Shown here: one piece after another, positions 41,597-49,633 of the stretch
Layout of the letters: every line of letters begins with the position of its first letter
Numbering within the stretch: the first letter of the stretch is position 1
Assembly (NCBI RefSeq): GCF_009707545.1
Contig: NZ_WLYK01000009.1
Location: 248,001-312,000 of the forward strand
Length of the DNA: 64,000 bases
DNA from: Nakamurella alba
GTDB lineage: Bacteria; Actinomycetota; Actinomycetes; Mycobacteriales; Nakamurellaceae
Direction: 5' to 3'
Notes under the pieces: generated by a model
Told to the model about the DNA's origin: nothing
The model's database searches: none
Seen by the model: only the letters and a program-made list of their open reading frames with translations
Position numbers and translations under genes: made by a program

Positions 41597-43212
41597 CGCT
41601 CCCCCAGCCGGTCGAGGATCAGCGGGCCCAGCATCGTCACGTCACCGGCGCCCATGGTGATCAGCAGGTCGCCCTCCCGGACGAGGCCGGCCACCCGCTG
41701 CGGGGCGGTGGCCAACGACGGCTCGAAGTGCACCTCGGCCGTCCCGGCCGGGATACCTGAGGTGATCAGCTCGCCGGTGATGCCCGGCTGCGGGTCCTCG
41801 CGGGCGCCGTAGACGTCGAGCACCACCGCGACGTCCGCGGTGGCCAGTGCCTGCGCGAACTCGGCGGCGAAGGTGCGGGTGCGGGAGTACAGGTGCGGCT
41901 GGAACACCACGACCAGCCGGCCCGGGTGGTCGTCACGGGAGTCCAGCACCGCCCGGGCGGCGGCGAGCTGGGCGCGCACCTCGGTCGGGTGGTGCGCGTA
42001 GTCGTCGTAGACGGTGACCCCGCCGGCCCGACCCTTGTACTCGAACCGCCGGCGGACGCCGGTGTACCCGGCCAGCCCGGACGCCATCGCCTCCGGATCC
42101 ACCCCGAGCGCGACACCGGCGGCCAGCGCGGCCGCGGCGTTGGAGAGCATGTGGGTGCCGGGGACGGCCAGGGTCAGCCGCACCTCGACCGGTCCGGACG
42201 ATCCGGTGCGGTCGGTGCGGTCTGCGCCGGGGGTGACCGACAGGCCCCCGGGGCTGATCGACAGGGTCGCCACCGTGCCGTGGCCGGCCGCCGAGTGCCG
42301 CTCGATCAGCACCTCGGTGTCGGCTCTTCCGGCTGAGGGCGTGCGGGTAGCCGCGGGGTGGGCAGAGGTGGCGTCGGCGGCGGCGCGGTCCACGGCGGCA
42401 TCGGGGTCCGCGGTGCGTGCGTCGACCGAACCGCCGGGGGCGAAGCCGTAGCGGATCACCCGGGGGGCGCCGACCCGGCCGTCGAGGGTGCTGAGCAGGG
42501 TCCGCACCCCGGGATCGTCCTGGCAGGCGACCAGGAACCCGCCGGGCGCGATCCGGTCCACGAACTGCTCGAACACCCGGGCGTAGGCCTCCGGTGTCCC
42601 GTGGTGGTCCAGGTGGTCGGGCTCCAGGTTGGTGATGATCGCGCCGTGCGGGGTGAAGGCGAGAAAGGACCCGTCGGACTCGTCGGCCTCGGCGACGAAA
42701 ACGTCCCCGGTGCCCTGGTGCGCGCCCGATCCGGACTCGTTCAGCTCCCCGCCGATCGCGAACGACGGATCGAGCCCGGCCCGCTGCAGGGCGACGGTGA
42801 GCATCGAGGTGGTCGAGGTCTTGCCATGGGTGCCGGCCACGCAGACGCTGCGCGATCCGTCCATCAACGCCGCCAGTGCCTGCGCCCGCAGCACCACCGG
42901 GATCCCGCGTCGACGCGCCTCGGCCACCTCGGCGTTGTCGGCGCGGATGGCGGTGGAGACGACCACCGCGGTCGGGCCGCCGTCGAGCAGGTCGAGGTTG
43001 TCCGCCCGGTGGCCGAGCACGGTGCGCACACCGCGCTGGGTCAGGCCGGTCAGTACGTGCGAGCCCTTGGCGTCCGACCCCGACACCGGCAGCCCGCGAT
43101 CGGCGAGGATCCGTGCGATGGCAGACATCCCGGCGCCGCCGACGCCGACCAGGTGGGTGCGTTCCAGGGAATGCCCGTCGGCGGTGCGCGGCACGGCGGT
43201 GGCGGGCATCAT
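41593..43212 (-). CDS. murC: UDP-N-acetylmuramate--L-alanine ligase
   Basis: A 539-residue Mur ligase adding the first L-Ala to UDP-MurNAc. It shows the N-terminal Rossmann loop HLVGVGGAGMSAIARIL, the ATP P-loop GTHGKTSTTSM (about 124-134), the central EADESDGSFL and the C-terminal domain with YDDYAHHPTEVRAQL. About 45 Ala/Thr/Arg-rich residues (about 290-335) are inserted between the central and C-terminal domains and make it longer than the usual 460-490. The second base triplet ATG (43212) overlaps the murG stop as ATGA. Confidence 0.96.
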   Translation of the reverse strand: MMPATAVPRTADGHSLERTHLVGVGGAGMSAIARILADRGLPVSGSDAKGSHVLTGLTQRGVRTVLGHRADNLDLLDGGPTAVVVSTAIRADNAEVAEARRRGIPVVLRAQALAALMDGSRSVCVAGTHGKTSTTSMLTVALQRAGLDPSFAIGGELNESGSGAHQGTGDVFVAEADESDGSFLAFTPHGAIITNLEPDHLDHHGTPEAYARVFEQFVDRIAPGGFLVACQDDPGVRTLLSTLDGRVGAPRVIRYGFAPGGSVDARTADPDAAVDRAAADATSAHPAATRTPSAGRADTEVLIERHSAAGHGTVATLSISPGGLSVTPGADRTDRTGSSGPVEVRLTLAVPGTHMLSNAAAALAAGVALGVDPEAMASGLAGYTGVRRRFEYKGRAGGVTVYDDYAHHPTEVRAQLAAARAVLDSRDDHPGRLVVVFQPHLYSRTRTFAAEFAQALATADVAVVLDVYGAREDPQPGITGELITSGIPAGTAEVHFEPSLATAPQRVAGLVREGDLLITMGAGDVTMLGPLILDRLGER

Positions 43213-44339
43213 CCGCGGCGCCGGCGGGCCGCTGCCAGCGCGATCCGGGCGAGAACCTCGTCGGCGTGGGCGGTCTCGCTGCCGGCGGCAGCCTCGGACA
43301 TGGCCGTCAGCGCCTGCGGGTCCTTGACCAGCGGGACGATGGTGTCGAGCACCGCCTCGCCGGTCAGCGCCTCCTCGTCGATCAGCCGGGCGGCGCCGCT
43401 CTGCACCTGCGGCAGCGCATTGAGCCGCTGCTCGCCGTTGCCGAAGGCGAGCGGCACGTAGACGACCGGGACCCGGACCGCACCGATCTCGGCCACGGTC
43501 ATCGCACCGGACCGGGCGACCATCAGATCGCCGGCGGCGTAGGCGAGGTCCATCCGGTCGACGTAGGGCACGGCGACATACGGCGGGCGGCCGGGCGGTG
43601 CGGGCGGCAGGTCCACCGGCTTGCCCTTGCCGTGCACGTGCAGCACGCCGACGCCGGCAGCGGCCAGCCGGTCGGCCACGGAGGCGAAGATCTGGTTGAA
43701 CTTGACCGCACCCAGCGACCCGCCGACGACCACCAGGGTCGGTGCGTCCGGGTCCAGACCGAAGTACTCGCGGGCCTGCGCCCGCAGCGCAGGGCGGTCC
43801 AATTCCCGCAGCGACCGGCGGACCGGGTTGCCGACCACCCGGGCGCCGGCCAGGCCGGTGTCCGGGACGGCGGCGGCGACCACGGTCGCGAACCGGGCGC
43901 CGATCTTGTTCGCGATACCGGCCCGGGCGTTGGCCTCGTGCACCACCACCGGCACCCGGCGGCGGGCCGCCAGGTAAGCAGGCAACGCCACGTAGCCGCC
44001 GAAACCGACCACCACGTCGATGTTCTCGGACTTGATGACGGCGCGGGCGGCCTTCACCGTGCGCCGCAACCGGCCCGGGATGCGGAGCACGTCCAGGTTC
44101 GCCTGCCGGGTGAACTTCACCTCGGGGATCAGCTCGAGCCGGTAGCCGCGGTCCGGGACCAGGGTGGTCTCCAGGCCCCGCTCGGTGCCCAGGCAGATGA
44201 CCGTCGCGGTCGGCTCGGCCGCCATGATCGCGTCCGCGACCGCCAGGGCGGGCTGCACGTGACCGGCGCTGCCGCCGCCGGCGATGAGGATCCGCGGCCC
44301 ACCGGCTGCGGCCGTCTCCGGACCGTCGGTGGCCGTCAT
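43209..44339 (-). CDS. murG: Lipid II-forming GlcNAc transferase
   Basis: A 376-residue GT28 glycosyltransferase that adds GlcNAc to lipid I at the inner membrane face. The conserved N-terminal loop GGGSAGHVQPALAVAD, VGFGGYVALPAYLAA, HEANARAGIANKIGAR, and the C-terminal donor site GGSLGAVKFNQ and ARSGAMTVAEI (usually RSGAxTxxE) are present. ATGA overlaps join it to ftsW upstream and murC downstream. Confidence 0.96.
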   Translation of the reverse strand: MTATDGPETAAAGGPRILIAGGGSAGHVQPALAVADAIMAAEPTATVICLGTERGLETTLVPDRGYRLELIPEVKFTRQANLDVLRIPGRLRRTVKAARAVIKSENIDVVVGFGGYVALPAYLAARRRVPVVVHEANARAGIANKIGARFATVVAAAVPDTGLAGARVVGNPVRRSLRELDRPALRAQAREYFGLDPDAPTLVVVGGSLGAVKFNQIFASVADRLAAAGVGVLHVHGKGKPVDLPPAPPGRPPYVAVPYVDRMDLAYAAGDLMVARSGAMTVAEIGAVRVPVVYVPLAFGNGEQRLNALPQVQSGAARLIDEEALTGEAVLDTIVPLVKDPQALTAMSEAAAGSETAHADEVLARIALAAARRRRG

Positions 44340-46222
44340 CGGCGCACCGTCCGGCCGGAGCGGCGGATCGTCCGCTCGCCCTGGTGATCGACCGGTATCG
44401 GCCGTGGCCGTCCGTCGCCCTGCACCTGCACCATCCTGTCCTTCCCGGCCCGGCCGGCGCCCGGGGTCTCCCGGCGCCGTCCGGCATCGTCCCGCATCCG
44501 CGCGTTCCCGGCTGCCCGGGGGTCGCCGCGGCGCGGGTCCGATCCTGCCGGACCGGCGGTCCTCCGGGCACCCCGGTCCTGCCGGGCACCCCGGTCCTGC
44601 CGGGCACCCCGGTCCCGCTGCGTGCCCGGGTCCCGGCGGTCCGTGGCCCGCTCCGCCGACCGCCCGGAGGTGCGACCCGCGACCGCCCGCTGGGACTTGG
44701 TGCCGCTCCGGGTGCCCGAGCGGCGGGCGTTGCCCGGGTGGGCGCGCCGGTCCGACCGGTCGCCATCACCCCTGCGGGCCGGGCGGGAGCGCTCGGCCCG
44801 CTCCCGACGCCGAGCGGCGCGGGCCTCTTCCCGGGCCGCACGCCGCCGGGCGCGCTTGGTGTTCTCCGTGCCCGCACCCGGCGTCGGTCGGCTGTGGATC
44901 CCGAGGAACCGGGCCACCCGGCCGGGCCCCTGCGCGTACAGCGCGGCGGCGGCCTGCGGCTCGGTACGGGCGAAGTTGGCAAGGATGCCGAAGACGAACA
45001 TGGTGACGATCAGCGAGGTGCCACCGGCCGAGATCATCGGCAGGGTGATCCCGGTGACCGGCAACAGGCCGACCACGTACCCGATGTTGATCGACGCCTG
45101 GCCGACCAGCCAGACCGTGCAGGACGAGGCGACGATCTTGATGAACGGGTCGACGTTGCGGCGGGCGATCCGGAATCCGGTGTAGGCGAGCATCGCGTAG
45201 AGCACCAGGACCAGCCCGGTCCCGACCAGGCCGAGCTCCTCGCCGATGATCGCGAAGATGAAGTCCGAGTCGGCGTTGGGCAGCGATCCCCACTTGGCCA
45301 CCGAGTTGCCGAGGCCTACGCCGAAGATGCCGCCGTGGCCCATGCCGAACAGGCCCTGGTTGAGCTGGTAGGTGGCTGCGGCGTTCGCCGGGTTGCTCGG
45401 GTCGAGGAAGGCGAAGACGCGGGCGGCGCGGTAGTCGGCGGAGGTGGCGAGGTAGGCGACACCGGCGACCGCACCGGTGCCGAGCAGTCCGAAGATCCAC
45501 CACGGCGCGCCGGCGAACCAGAGCACGGCGAAGAAGACGATGGTCAGGCTGACCGTGGTGCCGAGGTCGGGCTGCAGCATGATCAGCAGCACCATCAGCA
45601 CGAACACCGGCAGCACCGGGATCAGCAGGGCCCGCAGCGACCGCAGGGTGTGCCGGCGGGAGGCCAGCACGTGCGCCGACCAGACCAGCAGCGCGACCTT
45701 GGCCAGCTCGCTGGGCTGCACCGTGATGTTGCCGATGCCGAGCCAGGACCGGGCGCCACCACGGACCTGGCCGATCACCAGGGTGACCGCGAGCAGGCCG
45801 ATCGAGACCAGGACGCCGGGGAACGCCAGGCTGCGCATCGCCTTCGGCGCCAGGCGCGCGGCGAAGACGAACCCGAACAGCCCGACGAAGGCGTACAGCG
45901 CCTGGTTCTCGAAGGTGCCGAAGACGCCGTTCCCGCGCTTGAGGGCGGTGATCGACGACGCCGACAGCACCATCAGCAGACCGAAGGCGAGCAGCAGCCC
46001 GAAGACGCCGAGGATCAGGTGCCAGGACGTCATCGGCCGGCCCAGCCAGTCCTTCAACCGGGCGACCGGACCGGCCAGGAAGCCGGGCACGAGCGAGCTG
46101 CCCTTCGACTTCTGCTTCTTCTGCCCGTTCGACGACTTCTGCTGCGCTGACTTCTGAGTCGACTTCTGCTGGGCCGACCCGTCGGTGACGGCCGTGATCG
46201 CTCCGGTCCTCACCCGCGGCAC
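44336..46222 (-). CDS. ftsW: Peptidoglycan glycosyltransferase FtsW with long basic tail
   Basis: A 628-residue SEDS polymerase. The ten-TM core (about 68-425) contains RGGARSWLGIG, QPSELAKVALL with the catalytic-region motif, LPNADSDFIFAIIGEELG and GLLPVTGITLPMISAGGTSL. It joins lipid II into septal glycan with FtsI. Both flanks are unusual: a Gln/Lys/Ser-rich N-terminus and a basic, disordered C-terminal tail of about 190 residues with RGARQD repeats. GTG at 46222 is taken; GTG at 46213 is possible and neither has a clear ribosome site. murD, normally just upstream, is absent; a 727-bp gap precedes it. Confidence 0.95.
   Translation of the reverse strand: MPRVRTGAITAVTDGSAQQKSTQKSAQQKSSNGQKKQKSKGSSLVPGFLAGPVARLKDWLGRPMTSWHLILGVFGLLLAFGLLMVLSASSITALKRGNGVFGTFENQALYAFVGLFGFVFAARLAPKAMRSLAFPGVLVSIGLLAVTLVIGQVRGGARSWLGIGNITVQPSELAKVALLVWSAHVLASRRHTLRSLRALLIPVLPVFVLMVLLIMLQPDLGTTVSLTIVFFAVLWFAGAPWWIFGLLGTGAVAGVAYLATSADYRAARVFAFLDPSNPANAAATYQLNQGLFGMGHGGIFGVGLGNSVAKWGSLPNADSDFIFAIIGEELGLVGTGLVLVLYAMLAYTGFRIARRNVDPFIKIVASSCTVWLVGQASINIGYVVGLLPVTGITLPMISAGGTSLIVTMFVFGILANFARTEPQAAAALYAQGPGRVARFLGIHSRPTPGAGTENTKRARRRAAREEARAARRRERAERSRPARRGDGDRSDRRAHPGNARRSGTRSGTKSQRAVAGRTSGRSAERATDRRDPGTQRDRGARQDRGARQDRGARRTAGPAGSDPRRGDPRAAGNARMRDDAGRRRETPGAGRAGKDRMVQVQGDGRPRPIPVDHQGERTIRRSGRTVRR
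44562..44618 (-). repeat. 18-bp tandem repeats in the ftsW 3' tail
   Basis: Two and a half to three copies of an 18-bp unit (CCGGGCACCCCGGTCCTG on the plus strand) encode the RGARQD repeats of the FtsW tail. Near-identity suggests recent expansion. Confidence 0.7.
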
Positions 46223-46949
46223 CCGAGTGCAGGACGGGTGGCGACTGCGGTCACGGTTGCCACGTTGTCGGTGCTCGTCCGCATACTGCCGACAAGCCGG
46301 ACACCGGTCCCCCGACCGCAGGGTGCGGTCGGCAGGACGGACGTCATGGCTCGATGATCGGTGCCCCCTGCCTCCATCCGGGGGACATCGGAGGCGTGTC
46401 GAGCAACTCCCTCAACTTCGTGCCCAGTGACCACATCGAGCGCACTTTGCACACTCGTCCCACCAGTCACATCGGTCCCAGAGTTCACTGACGTCACTCA
46501 AGTCACATCAGTCTCGAACGAATCGGACCTTCCCGACGATCCGGAACATCGGTCCGGCCGCCGACCCCAGGGGATCGCCGACACTCCACCGTCCACGAAA
46601 CCGGGACCGATTCCATCGCCCGCCGATGCTTTCGGTCCCCGATCCGCGCCGGCCCACCCGGCGACCGACAACGGCACCCACCTCGGGGCGAAGTGCAGCG
46701 ACCACCTGCCCACCGCACACCCGGCCGCCGAAACCCGCTCATCGCCGGCAGCCCGCCGTCCACGAATCCGGGACCTTCTCCGTCGCCCACCGATGCTTTC
46801 GGTCCCCGATCCGCACCAGAACCCGGGCACCAGACCACGCCGGCGACGACACTCCCCCTCCCGGCGCAGTGCAGCAACCACCTGCCGACCGCTGCCCGGG
46901 CACACCAAGGCTCCGAAACCCTGCCAGGTCACCGCCCGACCACGACCGA
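46223..46949. other. 727-bp non-coding gap where murD is expected
   Basis: No reading frame here has a recognisable domain or ribosome site. One sampled 60-bp line (46441-46500) is 57% GC against about 72% for the window. The half next to ftsW contains dyads (a perfect 9-bp inverted repeat CCGACCGCA/TGCGGTCGG at 46312-46332; TTGTCGG/CCGACAA at 46265-46295), a TGACGTCA palindrome near 46489, and 12-bp near-direct repeats AGTCACATC(G/A)GT at 46465 and 46501. The half next to mraY is a duplicated unit of about 170 bp. No trace of MurD motifs was found. It must contain a promoter for ftsW-murG-murC-ftsQ. Confidence 0.75.
46587..46925. repeat. Tandem imperfect duplication of about 170 bp
   Basis: Unit one starts near 46587 and unit two near 46753. 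A 25-bp core is identical at 46623-46647 and 46790-46814 (167 bp apart); flanking blocks match with substitutions, including CCGTCCACGAA, AGTGCAGC(G/A)ACCACCTGCC (46692 and 46868) and CGAAACCC at the end. Each unit contains a small hairpin, (A/G)CCGA-TGCTT-TCGGT. Substitutions show the copies are not brand new. Confidence 0.8.
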
Positions 46950-48074
46950 CTACCCGCCGGTGTTCGCCAGCCAGTCGGCGTAGAAGAGCGCGGCGCCGAG
47001 GGCGGCGGACATGGCGGCGAGGAGCCAGAAGCGGACCATCACGGTGGTCTCGGTCCAGCCGCCGACCTCGAAGTGGTGGTGGAAGGGGGCCATCTTGAAG
47101 ATGCGGACCTTCCGGGCCTTGTAGACCAGCATCTGCAACACCACTGACAGCATCTCGACCACCGCCAGACCGGCGATGACGATCATCAGCATCTCGGTGC
47201 GGGTCAGGATGGAGAGCCCGGCGACGAGACCGCCGAGGGCCAGCGAACCGGAGTCGCCCATGAAGATCCGGGCCGGGTGCGCGTTCCACCAGAGGAACCC
47301 GATGCAGCCGCCGAGTGCCGCGGCGGTGACCACCGCGATGTCCAGCGGGTCGCGCACCTCGTAGCAGCCCTGCGCGGCGATCCCGGTGAGATCGACGTTC
47401 GCGCAGGCGTTCCGGAACTGGTAGAAGCCGATGAAGACATAGACGCCGAGCACCATCACCGACGACCCGGCGGCCAGCCCGTCCAGCCCGTCGGTGAAGT
47501 TGACGGCGTTGGACCAGGCGGCGATGACCAGCACCGCGAAGATCACGAAACCGACGGCGCCGAGCGAGATCCACGGGATGTCCCGGGTGTAGGACAGGTG
47601 CGTCGAGGCCGGGGTGAGGCCGGCGTAGGGGGTGCCGTCGTTCCGCACGCCGCCGACCGACCGGAACATCAGCGCCAGCACGCCGAAGGACACGGCGATG
47701 AAGGTCTGCCCGATCAGCTTCGCCCGCTTGTTCAGCCCGAGGCTGCGCTGCTTCCGGATCTTGATGAAGTCGTCGAGCATGCCGACCACGCCGAGACCGG
47801 TGGTCAGGTAGAGCAGCAGCCAGCCGGACGCGGTCGGACCGTTGCCGCCGCCGATCATCTGCACCACGGTGGAGACGACGTAGCCGACCCACATCGCGAT
47901 GATGATCGCGGTGCCGCCCATGGTCGGCGTGCCGCGCTTCTTCAGGTGGGTCTGCGGCCCGTCGTCCCGGATCTCCTGCCCGAACCCCTGCCGGGAGAAC
48001 ACCTTGATCAGGTACGGCGTCAGCAGGATGGAGACGACCAGACCCACGATCGCTGCGATCAGGATCGACTTCAC
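46950..48074 (-). CDS. mraY: Phospho-MurNAc-pentapeptide transferase
   Basis: A 374-residue polytopic enzyme making lipid I from UDP-MurNAc-pentapeptide and polyprenyl phosphate. Catalytic motifs are GMLDDFIKIRKQRSLGL (first Asp pair), NFTDGLDGLAAG (DGLDG) and the late histidine cluster APFHHHFE. Ten membrane segments. GTG at 48072-48074 overlaps the murF stop by 4 bp. Downstream, where murD normally begins, lies the repeat-filled gap. Confidence 0.97.
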   Translation of the reverse strand: MKSILIAAIVGLVVSILLTPYLIKVFSRQGFGQEIRDDGPQTHLKKRGTPTMGGTAIIIAMWVGYVVSTVVQMIGGGNGPTASGWLLLYLTTGLGVVGMLDDFIKIRKQRSLGLNKRAKLIGQTFIAVSFGVLALMFRSVGGVRNDGTPYAGLTPASTHLSYTRDIPWISLGAVGFVIFAVLVIAAWSNAVNFTDGLDGLAAGSSVMVLGVYVFIGFYQFRNACANVDLTGIAAQGCYEVRDPLDIAVVTAAALGGCIGFLWWNAHPARIFMGDSGSLALGGLVAGLSILTRTEMLMIVIAGLAVVEMLSVVLQMLVYKARKVRIFKMAPFHHHFEVGGWTETTVMVRFWLLAAMSAALGAALFYADWLANTGG

Positions 48075-49633
48075 CGGTGGTCCGGACCCTTCGTCGGGGA
48101 CGCCGCCGGGGCGTCCGCTTCCTCGACCCGCACCGCAGGCCATGCCGGATCAGCCGGATCCGCCACCCCGGCCGACTCGGGGGAATCAGCCAGCAATGCC
48201 AGCGCCACCCGCTCCAGACCGGCCGCGCGGGAGGCCTTTACCAGCACCACGTCACCCGGCTGCAGGTCGCTCCGCACCGCGTCGACGGCTGCGGCCACGT
48301 CCGGCACCCAGAGGCTCTCGCCGTCCCAGGAGCCTTCCAGATGGGCGCCCATATGCAGCGGCCGGGCCCCGGGGCCGACCGCGATCACCTGGTGCACACC
48401 CAGCCGGACCGCCAGCCGGCCGACGGCGTCGTGCGCGTCCCGGGCCGCGTCACCGAGCTCACCCATCTCGCCGAGCACCGCCCAGGTCCTGCGGCCACGC
48501 CCGATGGTGGCCAGCGAGCGCAGCGCGGCCTTCATCGACTCCGGGTTGGCGTTGTAGGCGTCGTTGACGATCGTCACCCCGTCCGGCCGGGTGGTGACCT
48601 CCATCCGCCACTTCGAGGCAGGCCCGGCGGTGCCGAGGGCCGCCGCGATCGCCGGCGTCGACATGCCGACGGCCCGGCCGACCGCGGCAGCGGTGAGTGC
48701 GTTGCCGATCTGGTGCTCGCCGGCCACGGCGAGCTGCACCGGGGCGGTGCCCTCGGGGGTGACCAGGGTGAAGGACGCCCGGGCCAGCTCGTCCTCGCCG
48801 ATGTCCTCGGCCCGCAGGTCGGCGCCCGGGCCGGTGCCGACAGTGACCACCGCGGCGGACGTCCGGTCGCGCATGGCGAGCACCCGGCCGTCGTCGGCGT
48901 TGAGCACGGCGATGCCGCCGTCGGCGGCCGTCGGCAACGACTCGACCAGTTCGCCCTTGGCCTGCGCGATGCCCTCCACCGAGCCGAACTCGCCCAGGTG
49001 CGCGCTGCCGACGTTGAGCACCGCGCCGATCAGCGGTCGTGCCGTGGTGGCCAGCGCAGCGATGTGGCCGATGCCGCGGGCGGAGAGCTCGAGCACCAGG
49101 AACCGGGTGCCCGGCCCGGCCCGCAGCACGGTGTACGGGTGGCCGAGCTCGTTGTTGAACGACTCGCGGGGGGCGACCACGGCACCGCCGGACCCCGCCG
49201 GATCGGCTCCGTAGTCGACCGCGGTGCCGGCGTGGGCGGCGAGCACCGCGGCGACGAGGTCCTTGGTGGAGGTCTTGCCGGAGGACCCGGTGATGCCGAC
49301 GACCACCAGGCCGGCCTCGACCAGTGCGCCGACCGAGGCCCGCGCGAGCCGGGCCAGCGCCGGCAGGACGTCGTCGGCCGAGGGCAGCACCAGCACCGGG
49401 ATCCCGGCGTCGTCGATCGCCCGCGATCCGAGCACCGCCACCGCCCCGGCGGTCGCGGCCGCTGCAGCGAAGTCGTGCCCGTCCACCCGCTCGCCGGGCA
49501 GTGCCACGAAGAGGGCGCCCGGCCGGACCCGGCGGGTGTCGAACTCGACCGAGTCGACCACGGCATCGGCGCCGGCCGACGGAGCGGGGACACCCAGCAC
49601 GCCGGCCACTTCGGCCACCGTCATCGGGATCAC
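48071..49633 (-). CDS. murF: UDP-MurNAc-tripeptide--D-Ala-D-Ala ligase
   Basis: A 520-residue Mur ligase. The N-terminal domain has DTRRVRPGALFVALPGERVDGHDF, the P-loop is GITGSSGKTSTKD (about 113-125), the central motif ESFNNELGHPYTVL, and NDAYNANPESMKAAL lies in the C-terminal domain. It completes the cytoplasmic pentapeptide precursor. The last 30 residues are an Ala/Pro/Asp-rich tail. GTG at 49631-49633 overlaps murE by 4 bp. Confidence 0.96.
   Translation of the reverse strand: MIPMTVAEVAGVLGVPAPSAGADAVVDSVEFDTRRVRPGALFVALPGERVDGHDFAAAAATAGAVAVLGSRAIDDAGIPVLVLPSADDVLPALARLARASVGALVEAGLVVVGITGSSGKTSTKDLVAAVLAAHAGTAVDYGADPAGSGGAVVAPRESFNNELGHPYTVLRAGPGTRFLVLELSARGIGHIAALATTARPLIGAVLNVGSAHLGEFGSVEGIAQAKGELVESLPTAADGGIAVLNADDGRVLAMRDRTSAAVVTVGTGPGADLRAEDIGEDELARASFTLVTPEGTAPVQLAVAGEHQIGNALTAAAVGRAVGMSTPAIAAALGTAGPASKWRMEVTTRPDGVTIVNDAYNANPESMKAALRSLATIGRGRRTWAVLGEMGELGDAARDAHDAVGRLAVRLGVHQVIAVGPGARPLHMGAHLEGSWDGESLWVPDVAAAVDAVRSDLQPGDVVLVKASRAAGLERVALALLADSPESAGVADPADPAWPAVRVEEADAPAASPTKGPDHR

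Noticed and set aside
46486-46497. TGACGTCA palindrome in the murD gap as a specific regulatory site
   Set aside because: A single 8-bp palindrome is expected by chance at this scale and no matching regulator is known to me in bacteria.
46498-47892. Long open frame on the minus strand covering the mraY region and the murD gap
   Set aside because: It is the wrong frame of mraY over most of its length and becomes Arg/Gly-rich nonsense in the gap; no Mur ligase motif (P-loop, central or C-terminal) is present, so it is not a murD remnant.
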